Shown piece by piece: positions 24,336 to 33,974 of a DNA stretch of 64,000 nucleotides (position 1 is the stretch's first letter; each line of letters opens with the position of its first letter). The DNA comes from Roseibium aquae. Its GTDB lineage: Bacteria; Pseudomonadota; Alphaproteobacteria; Rhizobiales; Stappiaceae. The stretch lies in assembly GCF_008711285.1 (NCBI RefSeq), contig NZ_VXDC01000001.1, forward strand, positions 248,001 through 312,000. The letters are read 5' to 3'. The notes beneath the pieces are model-generated. The model was not told the DNA's origin. It did not search any database and worked only from the letters and a program-made list of their open reading frames with translations. The position numbers were made by a program, and so were the translations under genes.

Positions 24336-25543
24336 ACGCGTATTTCGAGGAGCGCTTGTCAAAGCTCCATGAGAACGGGAATTACCGGATCTTTGCCGAT
24401 CTTGAGCGCAAGGCGGGAGCCTTCCCCAAAGCGACGCGGTACCGTGAAGACGGGTCGACCCAGGACGTGACCGTTTGGTGCTCCAACGACTATCTTGGCA
24501 TGGGCCAGCATGAAAAAGTCGTGTCCGCCATGCAGGAGGTGATCGCCAAATGCGGCGCTGGCGCGGGCGGAACCCGGAACATCTCGGGCACAAATCATTA
24601 CCACGTGCTTTTGGAGAACGAGCTTGCGGACCTTCACGGCAAGGAAGCTGCGCTGATATTCACCTCGGGATATGTGTCCAACTGGGCGGCCCTGGGCACG
24701 TTGGCCTCCCAAGTTCCCGGAATGATCGTTTACTCCGATGCTCTCAATCATGCATCCATGATCGAGGGGATCCGGCACGCCCGCTGCGAGAAGCGGATCT
24801 TCAAGCACAACGATCCGGCAGACCTCGCCAGGCAGATGGCTGCCGACGATCCTGGGGCGCCGAAGATGGTGGCCTTTGAAAGCGTCTACTCGATGGACGG
24901 GGATATCGCGCCGATCGCCGAGATTTGCGATGTCGCTGACCGGTTCAACGCGATCACCTATCTGGACGAGGTGCATGCGGTCGGCATGTACGGACCGCGC
25001 GGAGGCGGTGTTGCCGAACGGGAAGGGTTGATGGATCGCCTCACCATTATCGAAGGCACCCTGGGCAAAGCGTTCGGTGTCATGGGCGGGTACATCACCG
25101 GCTCCAGAACGATCGTTGATTTCGTGCGATCCTTCGCCAGCGGCTTCATCTTCACCACGGCTTTGCCGCCGGCGCTGGCGGCTGGCGCAGCGACTTCGAT
25201 CCGGCACTTGAAGGAGAGCCAGGAAGAACGCGCGGCCCATCAGGCCGCGGTCGCAAAGGTGCGCGCTGCCCTTGAGAAGCGCAATATTCCCCATATGCCG
25301 AACCCGAGTCACATCGTTCCGGTGATGGTTGGAGACGCGAAAAAATGCAAGTGGATCTCGGATATCCTGCTGGACAACTACGGGATCTATGTTCAGCCAA
25401 TCAACTATCCGACGGTCCCGGTGGGAACCGAACGACTTCGCTTCACGCCGACACCTCTGCATAGTGACGAAGATATCCGGTACTTGGCGGATGCCATTTG
25501 CGATTTGTGGTCGCAATGCGCCTTGGCTCGGGCCGTCGCCTGA
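24326..25543 (+). CDS. hemA: 5-aminolevulinate synthase
   Basis: A 405-residue PLP enzyme condensing glycine with succinyl-CoA, the first step of alphaproteobacterial tetrapyrrole synthesis. [28 protein letters not shown] and the cofactor Lys in [16 protein letters not shown] (near residue 247) are all present at the expected places; length is normal. Placing hemA directly after puhE in the puh operon would link tetrapyrrole supply to photosystem expression. Another hemA-type gene elsewhere in the genome is possible. Confidence 0.97.
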   Translation: MDLNAYFEERLSKLHENGNYRIFADLERKAGAFPKATRYREDGSTQDVTVWCSNDYLGMGQHEKVVSAMQEVIAKCGAGAGGTRNISGTNHYHVLLENELADLHGKEAALIFTSGYVSNWAALGTLASQVPGMIVYSDALNHASMIEGIRHARCEKRIFKHNDPADLARQMAADDPGAPKMVAFESVYSMDGDIAPIAEICDVADRFNAITYLDEVHAVGMYGPRGGGVAEREGLMDRLTIIEGTLGKAFGVMGGYITGSRTIVDFVRSFASGFIFTTALPPALAAGAATSIRHLKESQEERAAHQAAVAKVRAALEKRNIPHMPNPSHIVPVMVGDAKKCKWISDILLDNYGIYVQPINYPTVPVGTERLRFTPTPLHSDEDIRYLADAICDLWSQCALARAVA

Positions 25544-25552
25544 GGAAGGCCG

Positions 25553-26338
25553 ATGTCCTCGGTCGTGACCTTCTCGCTCTACAGGTTCGACGGATGGGCG
25601 GATAAAGTCTGGGCCTTGTTCAATATGCCGGTCTCGAAACTGGCCCTGCGGCGTGTTCCGGGGGCGAGTTTCACCAAGATGATGGGAACCGGAGGCGGTG
25701 CCGGCTTTTCCTGGAAGCCGAATTACGGCGTCTACGCGATGTTGTGCGAGTGGCCTTCGGTGGAGACTGCGGAACACGCGTTTGCCAACGCGCCGATCTT
25801 CCAACGGTACCGATCCCGGGCACTTGAAACAGCGACCCTTTTCCTGGAGCCGGTCAGCGCCCGGGGAACCTGGGACGGGCACGTCTTCTCTGTTCCTGGT
25901 CACGGCGTCGAGCAGGCACGGCCGGTCATCGCGATGACCCGTGCGACCCTGCGTTTGAAAACCCTTTTGTCCTTCTGGCGCCGTGTTGGCCGCATATCCG
26001 ACGATGCGGAGGTCGAGGCCGAGCAGCATTTCATGATTGGGACGGGTGAACTGCCCTGGGTCCGTCAGGTCACCTTTTCGGTCTGGGCCTCCATCGAGAC
26101 AATGGAGCGGTTCGCGCGGAAGAGCGCGAGCCACGGGGAAGCGGCCCGCCTTGCCTTTGCGCGGGGCTGGTTCAGAGAATCCTGTTTCATGCGGTTCAAT
26201 CTCGTCAAGGCGAGCGGCACATGGCCGGGATTGGACGATCTGGTCGGTTGTGACCGCCGTGTGCGGTTCAGTCCTGACACCCGCAGCCGGCCCGCGGCCA
26301 GCGTGGCGGCCAGAACACTGTCCGAAAGGGCCTCCTGA
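25553..26338 (+). CDS. crtA: Spheroidene monooxygenase CrtA
   Basis: A 261-residue heme-type carotenoid 2-ketolase that makes spheroidenone from spheroidene in the presence of O2. Family features include SLYRFDGWADKVWALFNM, a stretch LRRVPGASFTKMMGTGGGAGF and the C-terminal FARGWFRESCFMRFNLVKASGTW. It starts 9 bases after hemA with an AGGAAGG-type ribosome site. Its presence predicts red, ketolated carotenoids under oxic growth. Confidence 0.93.
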   Translation: MSSVVTFSLYRFDGWADKVWALFNMPVSKLALRRVPGASFTKMMGTGGGAGFSWKPNYGVYAMLCEWPSVETAEHAFANAPIFQRYRSRALETATLFLEPVSARGTWDGHVFSVPGHGVEQARPVIAMTRATLRLKTLLSFWRRVGRISDDAEVEAEQHFMIGTGELPWVRQVTFSVWASIETMERFARKSASHGEAARLAFARGWFRESCFMRFNLVKASGTWPGLDDLVGCDRRVRFSPDTRSRPAASVAARTLSERAS

Positions 26339-26340
26339 TC

Positions 26341-26862
26341 ATGGCGCAACCGATCATCATTCCCGCGATCGCGGACGATGGCTCTCTGTATCCCGTGGAG
26401 AAGCTCGAGGCACATGAGCGGGGCCTGTACCATCTGGCGATTTCGATCTTCGTGTTCGACGGCGACCGCTTGCTCATCCAGAAGCGTGCGAGCACCAAGT
26501 ATCACTGCGGCGGATTGTGGGCGAATACATGCTGCTCCCACCCGAATTGGGGTGAGGGGGCCCAGGCAAGTGCGGAACGCCGGTTGCGGGAAGAACTTGG
26601 GATTTCCGTTCCGCTGGCCTTTGCCCGCATCGAAACCTATTCGGCGGATGTTGGGAACGGACTGCACGAGCACGAAAAAGTCACCATGTTCACCGGCAGC
26701 GCCACAGGTCTGGAGCTCGAGATCGAGCCAAATCCGGATGAGGTGGAGGCCGTGAGGTGGGTGGCCGCGGACGAGCTGCGGGCCGAGATGGCCCGGACGC
26801 CGGATGCTTTCACACCCTGGTTCCGCATCTATCTGGACCGGTTTCCCGATCTCGCATTCTGA
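26341..26862 (+). CDS. idi: Isopentenyl-diphosphate delta-isomerase, type I
   Basis: A 173-residue Nudix-fold isomerase that interconverts IPP and DMAPP for carotenoid and phytol-tail synthesis. The active-site Cys is in ANTCCSHPNWGE (near residue 65), the Nudix helix in ASAERRLREELGI, and the catalytic Glu region in GLHEHEKVTMF. It starts 2 bases after crtA and is the last gene of the long plus-strand superoperon. It converges with pufC across a strong terminator hairpin. Confidence 0.96.
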   Translation: MAQPIIIPAIADDGSLYPVEKLEAHERGLYHLAISIFVFDGDRLLIQKRASTKYHCGGLWANTCCSHPNWGEGAQASAERRLREELGISVPLAFARIETYSADVGNGLHEHEKVTMFTGSATGLELEIEPNPDEVEAVRWVAADELRAEMARTPDAFTPWFRIYLDRFPDLAF

Positions 26863-26990
26863 ACGGCTTTTCCAGATCAGCTGGCGCGGGTCCTGCGGAG
26901 TGTTCCGGGCCACGAACAAGGCCGGTTCCGGCCTCCATTCAACACTGTGCCGCTGCCTTAACGGCTGGGGCTGCAATCCTTCGATCCATC

Positions 26991-27021
26991 ACAAAAAAGC
27001 CGGGCCCGTGGCAGGCCCGGC
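26991..27021 (-). terminator. Rho-independent terminator of the puf operon
   Basis: A perfect 8-bp GC stem, GCCGGGCC (26999-27006) with GGCCCGGC (27014-27021), and a 7-base loop. On the minus strand it is followed by a run of six T (26993-26998), the classical terminator form, 25 bases past the pufC stop. It may also slow plus-strand readthrough from idi, though no T run follows on that side. Confidence 0.85.
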
Positions 27022-27045
27022 AGGGTTAGCAGCGCATCTTGTGGC

Positions 27046-28206
27046 CTATTGAGCTGCCACCCGAGTTTCCTTGGAGGCAGATGTCGGGTCTGGCAGCATC
27101 AGCGAACTTTGCTGATCTTCCGCGGGTGCGAGCACCTCGGTTTCACCCGGAACAAAGCTCTCGTAGTCCGGAACGCCCGAACTGGTTTTGGTCGCCAATG
27201 CATCGACATAGTCCTGAAGCATGGACACGCCGTACAAGGGCTTTTGAACGCCGTTGTGGCAGGTTGAACAGCCGACTTTCAGCACATCGCCTTCCGGCCC
27301 GAGCCGGTTTTCGGGGAAGATTGGCGTGAGGCCGACCATGTAGTCGTTGTTCATTGCCCGGGTCATGCGGATACCATGCCAGGCCGTGACCCGTTGCGGG
27401 GGGCTTTCATCCCATTCGTTGAAGGCGCGGCTGTTGTGGCAGGCCATGCAATTCGCCCCGAGACTTTCGGACATGTGCATCATGAGTGCCCATGTTCCTT
27501 CCGTTTCCTTGGTCGTCGCCGTGTTTTCCCCGGTCGGCAGAGCCGTGTTCGAATGGACCCGGATTTCCTTGTCGCCCAGGAGATAGTCCGCCAACGCGTT
27601 CTGCGGCATGGATGTCCTGCCGACGAACTCGCCTACGACATTCTGACCCGCCCGGTATCCCAGAGCCCCTCTTGCGGCTTCCGGGTCATCGTCGAACCAC
27701 CAGACGTTTTCCGGGATGTTGTTGCCCTGATGGCAGGTGTAACAAGTCACCCCGACATTGCCGACGTGCGATGCCCAGTCTTCGTTGATGGCCTGGGTCA
27801 TCTGAATCATCCGGCGGGAAACAACCTTCGTGTAAAGGCCGTCCCAAGCGAAGTTTCCATCATCGCTGTGGCAATAGGTGCAGCCCTCCTCCGGGGAGAC
27901 CCACTCGGTGATCGCGGCCATGAACTGGTTGAACTGATCGTCCGAAAGATGGCCGAGGACTTGAACGTTCTCGTAAATGTCGTCGGCCCGCTCGCCTTCC
28001 GGATCCGCTTCCCAGGGAGCCGGCGGGGCGATGTTCGCCTCCCGCAGTTCGGCTTGTTTTTCAATGTCCCGGCTGACGAACATGCCTGTTCCGCGATAAC
28101 CAATCTGCTCGGTGTCGACGGGCGGCAGGTCCCAGTCCGGTCCCACAAGAAGTGCGGCGCCCAAAACCACGGCACCAGCGCCGCCAAATATTGTCCAATA
28201 ACTCAT
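27046..28206 (-). CDS. pufC: Reaction-centre tetraheme cytochrome c subunit PufC
   Basis: A 386-residue periplasmic cytochrome that re-reduces the special pair. Four heme sites are present: CTYCH, CYTCH, CMACH and CSTCH. Met ligands typical of the family lie upstream in [19 protein letters not shown] and [10 protein letters not shown]. The N-terminus has one hydrophobic helix (residues 4-24) and no Cys before the first heme motif, so it is not a lipoprotein and is probably held by an uncleaved anchor. The start overlaps the pufM stop by 4 bases. The last 40 residues are a Ser/Glu/Pro-rich tail. Confidence 0.96.
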   Translation of the reverse strand: MSYWTIFGGAGAVVLGAALLVGPDWDLPPVDTEQIGYRGTGMFVSRDIEKQAELREANIAPPAPWEADPEGERADDIYENVQVLGHLSDDQFNQFMAAITEWVSPEEGCTYCHSDDGNFAWDGLYTKVVSRRMIQMTQAINEDWASHVGNVGVTCYTCHQGNNIPENVWWFDDDPEAARGALGYRAGQNVVGEFVGRTSMPQNALADYLLGDKEIRVHSNTALPTGENTATTKETEGTWALMMHMSESLGANCMACHNSRAFNEWDESPPQRVTAWHGIRMTRAMNNDYMVGLTPIFPENRLGPEGDVLKVGCSTCHNGVQKPLYGVSMLQDYVDALATKTSSGVPDYESFVPGETEVLAPAEDQQSSLMLPDPTSASKETRVAAQ

Positions 28207-29177
28207 TGTCCGGATCCTCCCATTGCGGGATCAACCACCCCGGGCCACAGGTCGGGCAGAGGCGCGACGATGCCGTGCTTGATGCCCCACAGGTACCAAT
28301 TGTCGACCACCGTACCGGTGAGAAGAATGCCGATCCCCCCCGTGATCGGGGTCAGGACGGCGAACCACCAGGCCCAGCGGTGAACGGATTCCATGGTCGC
28401 GTTGAAGCCCATGGTCCACCGCCAGAACAGGGCAGCGCGTTCGGACGCGGTGCCGCGATCCGTGATCTGCTCAAGCTCCCGTTCGCCGCCATACCGCGTC
28501 ACCGCAAGGATCGTGGCGCCATGCATGGCGAACAGCAGAACCGATCCGTAGAGGAAGACAATCGAGAGGGCGTGGAACGGATTGTAGTAGAGATTTCCGT
28601 ACCGGATCGACAGGGCCGCGGTCCAATCCAGGTGCGGGAAGATGCCATAGGGAACGGCTTCCGCCCAGCTGCCCATCAGGATCGGCCGAAACAGGCCGAG
28701 CACCAGGAACAGCCAGATCGCCGCCGCGAAGGCCCATGCCACGTGAGTGCCAAGCCCGAGTTGCCGGGCGCGGGTGTAAACCCGGGCCCACCACAAGAGG
28801 ACAGAGACAAGCAAGAATGCGCTCGCAATCAGATACCATCCGCCCTCATTCAACGGCACGAACAGGGAGAGCCCGTATTTTGCCGGGGGCGGTTCAAGCG
28901 CCAGCCAGAACAGCTGCCGGATGAACTGAAGAGGATCCCAGCCGACCGACGCCAGCATGTTGAAGCCGACCATCACGAACCAGACTGTCCCGGTTATCAG
29001 CGAGGCAGTGCCGAGAAATCCGAGATAGATGGGACCGATCTGCGCATTGCCGAACCAGCCGGCCAGCCAGTTGAAAAACGGCTTGCCTGTTCGTTCGTCG
29101 TTCCCGCGGGGCAGCTCCACACCGGCTTCCAGTGGCCCGCGCACCTGGATCTGGGTGAAAATGTTCTGATATTCCAT
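28203..29177 (-). CDS. pufM: Reaction centre subunit M
   Basis: A 324-residue five-helix core subunit. Recognisable segments are [15 protein letters not shown] at the N-terminus, [14 protein letters not shown], the special-pair His region [21 protein letters not shown], the helix with [14 protein letters not shown] and the iron ligand region [20 protein letters not shown]. It ends coupled to pufC. Full length, with no sign of truncation. Confidence 0.98.
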   Translation of the reverse strand: MEYQNIFTQIQVRGPLEAGVELPRGNDERTGKPFFNWLAGWFGNAQIGPIYLGFLGTASLITGTVWFVMVGFNMLASVGWDPLQFIRQLFWLALEPPPAKYGLSLFVPLNEGGWYLIASAFLLVSVLLWWARVYTRARQLGLGTHVAWAFAAAIWLFLVLGLFRPILMGSWAEAVPYGIFPHLDWTAALSIRYGNLYYNPFHALSIVFLYGSVLLFAMHGATILAVTRYGGERELEQITDRGTASERAALFWRWTMGFNATMESVHRWAWWFAVLTPITGGIGILLTGTVVDNWYLWGIKHGIVAPLPDLWPGVVDPAMGGSGQ

Positions 29178-29190
29178 GTCAGGGTCCTCC

Positions 29191-30036
29191 TCAGCTCCAG
29201 ATCGGCAGGTCGAGCCACCAGTTCCACCATTGCGGCCAGCCCTGGGTCCAGAACGGTCCGGAAATCACGATGCAGACCGCGCTCCAGAACCCGGCGTTCA
29301 GAGCCAGAACGAGACCAAGACGGTGGATGCCAAGCGTCCCGATCGAATAACCGATGGTGTCGCGGAAAAAGGTGTCTTCATATTCCGGTGTCTTCACCAC
29401 GTCCTTTTCGGGCGGAAACGTGTCCTTGTTCCCGGGATTGGCCGCTGACAGGATCAGGCCGCCATGCAGGGACAGGGCGAGTGTGGTCGTGAAGAAGAAG
29501 GTGACCGCCAGCATATGCGCCGGGTTGTAGTGGAAGTGCAGGTATTGGTACCCGACGTTGGACACCCAATCGAGATGGCTGAAAATGCCGTAGGGAAAGC
29601 CATGTCCCCATGCGCCCAGAAGGAATGGCCGGATCACCACGAGAGTGACATAGGCGAAGATCGCGACGCTGAATGCAAAAGGAACGTGATAGCCGATCCC
29701 CAGTTTGCGGCAGATTTCGACTTCACGCAGCGCCCAGGACACGAAGGCCCCGATTGCGCAGATCGTGATGATCTGCCAAAGGCCGCCTTCCGCCAAGGGG
29801 GCAAGGCCCAAGCCATAGCTGAGATCCGGCGGCGCGATTGAAATCCGCCAGATATTCCATGTGGGTCCAAGGGCTGCGCCGTAAAGGATCAGGGCCGTGC
29901 CCAGAATAGAGAAGAAAATCGTCGTCAGACCGAAAAAGCCCACGTAAAACGGGCCAACCCAAAAGTCGAATAGATCTCCGCCAATCAGGGTGCCGCCGCG
30001 GACCCGGTATTTTCTTTCGAAGCTCAAGAGTGCCAT
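29191..30036 (-). CDS. pufL: Reaction centre subunit L
   Basis: A 281-residue core subunit. [20 protein letters not shown] is the standard N-terminus, so the start is at 30036 rather than the upstream in-frame ATG at 30069. [21 protein letters not shown] holds the special-pair and accessory bacteriochlorophyll His ligands, followed by the [14 protein letters not shown] iron-ligand helix. A stable RNA hairpin lies upstream, between pufA and pufL. Confidence 0.98.
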   Translation of the reverse strand: MALLSFERKYRVRGGTLIGGDLFDFWVGPFYVGFFGLTTIFFSILGTALILYGAALGPTWNIWRISIAPPDLSYGLGLAPLAEGGLWQIITICAIGAFVSWALREVEICRKLGIGYHVPFAFSVAIFAYVTLVVIRPFLLGAWGHGFPYGIFSHLDWVSNVGYQYLHFHYNPAHMLAVTFFFTTTLALSLHGGLILSAANPGNKDTFPPEKDVVKTPEYEDTFFRDTIGYSIGTLGIHRLGLVLALNAGFWSAVCIVISGPFWTQGWPQWWNWWLDLPIWS

Positions 30037-30093
30037 CGTACATCCTCCGATTGCGAAGAACCGGTTCAATATGGTCCAAGGTGGATCGAAGCC

Positions 30094-30128
30094 GGCTGCG
30101 GGCGGAGGAACAAGCGCCGCCCACAGCC
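30094..30128 (-). ncRNA. pufA-pufL intercistronic mRNA-stabilising hairpin
   Basis: A 12-bp inverted repeat pairs 30094-30105 with 30117-30128 around an 11-base loop; in the minus-strand RNA the single mismatch becomes a G-U pair, giving a continuous GC-rich stem. It sits 14 bases past the pufA stop. In Rhodobacter a hairpin at this place protects the pufBA segment from 3' decay and sets the LH1 to reaction centre ratio. The same role is inferred here from position and form. It is an element of the puf mRNA, not a separate gene. Confidence 0.75.
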
Positions 30129-30142
30129 AAGGTGTTTCGCAC

Positions 30143-30343
30143 TCAGCCGAAATTGCGCGGTGTTGCCACCGGCGTTGTAATCGACTGTTCGAGTGCGCTG
30201 GTTGTGATTGGCGCGCCTTCCAACCAGTTGAAGCGCTCGGTGCTGAGCAGGACGAGGTGAATCATCACAGCCAGACCGAAGAGGAAAACGCCCTGGACGA
30301 CCAGCGTCTTGCGCGGGTCGAAAATCATCCAGACTCTCCACAT
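30143..30343 (-). CDS. pufA: Light-harvesting LH1 alpha polypeptide
   Basis: A 66-residue antenna peptide. [20 protein letters not shown] is the classical LH1-alpha N-terminus. The single helix holds the bacteriochlorophyll ligand His in [18 protein letters not shown], with the conserved Trp near its end. The C-terminal tail of about 20 residues ([20 protein letters not shown]) is polar and variable in the family. It follows pufB by 12 bases. Confidence 0.97.
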   Translation of the reverse strand: MWRVWMIFDPRKTLVVQGVFLFGLAVMIHLVLLSTERFNWLEGAPITTSALEQSITTPVATPRNFG

Positions 30344-30355
30344 TGTGCTTCTCCT

Positions 30356-30577
30356 TTATGCCAATGTTGGAAGGAGCGCTGAGACCGTCTGGCCAACGCC
30401 TTCAAGAGACGCGTAGCCTTCCGGTCCTGGAATCCACGGGCGCCAAAACCAGACCAGCAAATGGGCGACGACAGCAATGCCGACGAACATGAACATGCCC
30501 TGGAGATAGTACTTGTGGAATTCCTGGGCTTCGCCTTCGGACATTCCGGTGAGCGAAACCGTATTTGGACTGGACAT
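30356..30577 (-). CDS. pufB: Light-harvesting LH1 beta polypeptide
   Basis: A 73-residue antenna peptide. SLTGMSEGEAQEFHKYYLQG is the typical beta N-terminus with its cytoplasmic His. The membrane helix contains the bacteriochlorophyll ligand His in VGIAVVAHLLVWFWRPWIP. The C-terminal extension after WIPGPEGY is about 20 residues longer than in Rhodobacter LH1 beta. An AGGAGG-like ribosome site precedes it (cctcct on the plus strand near 30587). Confidence 0.97.
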   Translation of the reverse strand: MSSPNTVSLTGMSEGEAQEFHKYYLQGMFMFVGIAVVAHLLVWFWRPWIPGPEGYASLEGVGQTVSALLPTLA

Positions 30578-30600
30578 ACAAATACCTCCTAGTCACAACG

Positions 30601-30616
30601 CTGCGGGTCCCCGCAG
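30601..30616 (-). other. Hairpin in the pufQ-pufB intergenic region
   Basis: CTGCGGG and CCCGCAG form a perfect 7-bp stem with a 2-base loop 24 bases upstream of the pufB start. No T run follows on the minus strand, so it is not a terminator. It could act as a 5' stabiliser or RNA processing boundary for the abundant pufBA message. That role is inference from analogy with Rhodobacter puf RNA processing. Confidence 0.5.
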
Positions 30617-30696
30617 CCGGGTTGCCTCGGGACGGCGCCTTGCGGGCCGGACCTTCGGCGTTCCGTCGGCGTCAATGCCGGCGAAAGAGAAGCGGA

Positions 30697-30927
30697 TCAG
30701 GCCAGAAAGGCGTAACCCGCAATGGCGTGTGCGGCCGACCAGGCTTCCGCGACGAGGCTTTGCCCGGTCTCGGAAACGGGTTTCCCCTTCAAGGCCGCGA
30801 TCGAACGCGTGGCGCTCACCATGACGAGGCACAGTACGAAGGTGATGGCGACCAGGAGGCGATACTCCAAACGGTCGCGCCACCCGTCCAAGCGCCCGGT
30901 GTGCTTTGCGCGGTGTCCAGACTTCAT
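30697..30927 (-). CDS. pufQ: PufQ, regulator of bacteriochlorophyll synthesis
   Basis: A 76-residue protein with a basic N-terminus (HRAKHTGRLDGWRDRLEYRL), one membrane helix (LLVAITFVLCLVMVSAT) and a short periplasmic part. Size, topology, the RLEYRL motif before the helix and position between bchZ and pufB match PufQ, which stimulates tetrapyrrole flux to bacteriochlorophyll. The start at 30927 is preferred over the in-frame ATG at 30972, which would run into bchZ. Confidence 0.88.
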   Translation of the reverse strand: MKSGHRAKHTGRLDGWRDRLEYRLLVAITFVLCLVMVSATRSIAALKGKPVSETGQSLVAEAWSAAHAIAGYAFLA

Positions 30928-30968
30928 GTCCTGTCCTCCAGTTTGCGGCGCGCTGCGCCGTGCCGCCG

Positions 30969-32426
30969 TCACGCGGCGCTTCCCACTGCCAGCCTGGCCT
31001 TGGCCCGGGTGACGTGATCGATGTCGACTAAGTGCTGTCCGTTCGTCTGTGCTTCGGCCTCCGCCGCATCGCGCAAACGTTTGGCGGCCGAAATCCGGAT
31101 GAGAACCGGTTCGGAGCCGACCAGTTCCTCCAGCAGGCCCGTGGCTTCTTCCTTCCAGCGGATATCCGCCGACCCGCGCGCGGGTGTTGCCTCGACCGCA
31201 TCCATCTGCGTGGACAGCGGCAGAATGTGGAACAAGGCATCAAACAGGGCGTTGCAATATTCCTGGGTCAGCCAACTCGCGCCCGAATACCCCATGATCG
31301 GGGTTCCGGTATGGCGCCGGATGATGGCGCCCGGGAAGGACACGGGGATATACATCGCTCGCGTTCCTGTTTCCGCGATGTACAGTCTTTCATTGTAGGA
31401 CCCAAAGACGATCATCGGCTTTTCCGATGCGATTTTGGCCCGCACATCTTCATTGTCCGGTTTCACGCCGGCGCGCCGCTGAACCGAAAAGGCGCAGGGC
31501 ATGCCCAGATCGTCTTCCAGGAAATGCCGGATGCCGCGTTCATACGTCTCGCTCGCGACGACCGCGAAGCTTGCGGTGCCGAAGAAATCCTGGGTAACGG
31601 ACCGCCACAGATCCCAAAGCGGCTTCAACGTCGTATGCCGTTCCTTCTCGATGAACGGTTCCGGGTCGAGATCCAGGATTTCCCCCAGCTTGCGCAGGAA
31701 GGCGGTGGTCGATTCCAGGCCGATCGGCGCCTGCAGGTAAGGCCGGTCGAGAGCCTCGCACAGCTGACGCCCGAACTCCCGGTAGAGGCAGACATTGGCC
31801 TGCGCATCGGCGAGCCGGGGGATGTCGTTGAGGTGACTGCCCAGCGGAAAGGTCATGTTGACCTGCGCGCCGATTCCTTCGATCAGCCGGCGAATTTCGG
31901 CGAGATCGGAGGGCATGTTGAAGGTCCCGTAGATCGCGCCGATCAGATTGACTTTCGGCTTCTCCCCGTCCTTGCGGGGCTTGACCGGTTTTACCTTGCC
32001 CTTCTTCGGGCCGTATTCGGTCCACAGCCACTTCAAGGCGCGGTCCGCTGACTGCCATTGGTCCTCGTCGATCGTGCGCGGCAGGAACCTTTGAATGTTG
32101 CTGCCCTCCGGCGTGACGCCGCCGCCGATCATCTCGGCGATGGAGCCGGTGACAACAACCGCCGGCAAATCCGGATCGAGAACCGACCGCGCCCGCTTCA
32201 TGGCTGCTTCGGTGCCGTGTTGTCCGAGTTCGTCTTCGCTGAGGCCCGTCACGACAATGGGAAGCTCGTGCGGCGGCAGCGCATCCGTGTAGTGAAGGAC
32301 CGATGTCACGGGCAGGTTTTCGCAACCGACCGGACCGTCGATGATAACCTGCAAGCCCTTGATCGCGGTGAAGGCGTAGACGGATCCCCAATAGCCGCCG
32401 GCCCGGTCGTGGTCGATGATCAGCAT
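30969..32426 (-). CDS. bchZ: Chlorophyllide a reductase subunit BchZ
   Basis: A 485-residue nitrogenase-like subunit that with BchY reduces the C7=C8 bond of ring B, giving the bacteriochlorin macrocycle. [19 protein letters not shown] is the family N-terminus. Cys in [13 protein letters not shown] contributes to the Fe-S cluster. The C-terminal [20 protein letters not shown] resembles the region preceding the end of homologues. Its start overlaps the bchY stop by 7 bases. Confidence 0.97.
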   Translation of the reverse strand: MLIIDHDRAGGYWGSVYAFTAIKGLQVIIDGPVGCENLPVTSVLHYTDALPPHELPIVVTGLSEDELGQHGTEAAMKRARSVLDPDLPAVVVTGSIAEMIGGGVTPEGSNIQRFLPRTIDEDQWQSADRALKWLWTEYGPKKGKVKPVKPRKDGEKPKVNLIGAIYGTFNMPSDLAEIRRLIEGIGAQVNMTFPLGSHLNDIPRLADAQANVCLYREFGRQLCEALDRPYLQAPIGLESTTAFLRKLGEILDLDPEPFIEKERHTTLKPLWDLWRSVTQDFFGTASFAVVASETYERGIRHFLEDDLGMPCAFSVQRRAGVKPDNEDVRAKIASEKPMIVFGSYNERLYIAETGTRAMYIPVSFPGAIIRRHTGTPIMGYSGASWLTQEYCNALFDALFHILPLSTQMDAVEATPARGSADIRWKEEATGLLEELVGSEPVLIRISAAKRLRDAAEAEAQTNGQHLVDIDHVTRAKARLAVGSAA

Positions 32427-33967
32427 CCCACAGCCTCCCCATTGTCGACGGCGTTCTTGGAGGTGGCGGCGCGTTTGGCATGGCGCTTGCGCACGGCGGT
32501 CAGATCGCCGGGCGTTTCTTCCCAGACACCGGCCTTGTCCCCCCGTCCCACGCCTTCGAAGAAGGCGCTCATCCGCTCGAAGCGGGTCTTGTTGCCAAGC
32601 GCGGCGTTGATGACACCAGCAAGGGAGCCCGCGCCGGCGGGCCCCATCAATGGGCGGGCGGAAATGAGGTTCGTGAAATACAGGGCGGGGACGGACGCCT
32701 CTTTCGCATGCTGGACGACCGGGGTGGTTCCGATCGCGAGATCGGGCTTGTATTCCTCGAAGGCGGCGATGTCCTGTTCAAGGGAGGCGCGGAAGCGGAT
32801 CTCAACCCCTTTGGCGGCGAGCCATTCGGCATCCTCTTGCGAATAGGGCGTCTTGGGGCAGGCAGTTCCGACATAGCGCAAATCCGCGCCGCTTTCGACA
32901 AGCAGCCGGCCGACCAGAAGTTCGGACCCTTCGTAGCCGGACAGCGTGATCCGGCCATTGATACGGTTTTGGGACAACGCTCCAGAAATGGCGCCGCGCA
33001 TGGCGTTGCGCACGGCATCGCGCTGGGCTGCGGGAACGTTGCAGACTTCGGCTATGTTGCACAACCACGCATCGGTTCCGTCCGCTCCAACCGGCGCGGA
33101 GCCGACAATAGGACGTCCGGCCTGTTTAAACTGGCGGATGGAGGCGGTGTAGAACGGATGGATAGCAGCCACGGCAGCGCAATCGAGTGCCGAGTACAAT
33201 TCCCGCCATTCGCGCACGGGCACCACCGGCCCCGCGGCAAGCCCCATGGGCTCCAGCAATTGCCCGATGATCATCGGGTCAGCGGGAAACATTTCTCCGA
33301 TCAGCGACACCGTCGGTCTTTCTTCGACGCCATTGCGCGGTGGCAGCACCGGACCGGCCTCGGCTTCCCGGCGGGCATAGGCCAGCATCGCGCCGGACAG
33401 GACATCCTTGGCTTCGGCATGGGTTGGAACCCCAAATCCGGGCACGTCGATGCCGATGATCCGCACGCCGTTGATGTCTTTTGGCAGCATGTCGAGCGGT
33501 ATGCCCGAGGCAGTCGGCACACACAGGTTCGTCACCACGATCGCGTCGTATTTCTGCGGATCGGCCATGACCTCCACCGCATCCCGGATGTCTTCATAGA
33601 GCTTCCCGGTCACCAGCGTTTCGGAGTTGAAAGGCACGTAGCCGACCGACCGCCTGGCGCCGTAGAAATGCGAGGTGAAGGTCAATCCATAGACGCAGCA
33701 GGCCGAGCCCGAGAGGATCGTGCCAACCCGGCGCATGCGCAGGCCGACACGCAGGGATCCGAACGCCGGACACATGGATTGGGGCTGGTCATGGGGACCG
33801 GCGGGATAATCCTGCTCGAACTGTTCGAGCACCCCGGACTTGCCCGCTGCGATGGCCGCGGCCTTCATCTTTTCCGCGCCCGCATGACAACCGGGAGCGT
33901 TGGACTGTGTTTCGGGTCCGGTGTCCGCAGGGGGGGCGTGCTGGGAATGGGGTTCCTTGAGTGTCAT
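32420..33967 (-). CDS. bchY: Chlorophyllide a reductase subunit BchY
   Basis: A 515-residue partner of BchZ. Cluster-binding segments are [24 protein letters not shown] and [11 protein letters not shown]. The start at 33967 ([10 protein letters not shown]) follows 7 bases after bchX; the in-frame extension to 34087 lies inside bchX and is rejected. Length is normal for the family. Confidence 0.97.
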   Translation of the reverse strand: MTLKEPHSQHAPPADTGPETQSNAPGCHAGAEKMKAAAIAAGKSGVLEQFEQDYPAGPHDQPQSMCPAFGSLRVGLRMRRVGTILSGSACCVYGLTFTSHFYGARRSVGYVPFNSETLVTGKLYEDIRDAVEVMADPQKYDAIVVTNLCVPTASGIPLDMLPKDINGVRIIGIDVPGFGVPTHAEAKDVLSGAMLAYARREAEAGPVLPPRNGVEERPTVSLIGEMFPADPMIIGQLLEPMGLAAGPVVPVREWRELYSALDCAAVAAIHPFYTASIRQFKQAGRPIVGSAPVGADGTDAWLCNIAEVCNVPAAQRDAVRNAMRGAISGALSQNRINGRITLSGYEGSELLVGRLLVESGADLRYVGTACPKTPYSQEDAEWLAAKGVEIRFRASLEQDIAAFEEYKPDLAIGTTPVVQHAKEASVPALYFTNLISARPLMGPAGAGSLAGVINAALGNKTRFERMSAFFEGVGRGDKAGVWEETPGDLTAVRKRHAKRAATSKNAVDNGEAVGC

Positions 33968-33974
33968 GACCACC

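Noticed and set aside
24359-26134. 591-residue minus-strand ORF opposite hemA and crtA
   Set aside because: It overlaps two well supported genes entirely and shows no family motif or ribosome site.
27022-27045. pufX or pucBA downstream of pufM/pufC
   Set aside because: pufM is followed directly by pufC, and pufC by the terminator; no short antenna-like ORF was found here or elsewhere in the window.
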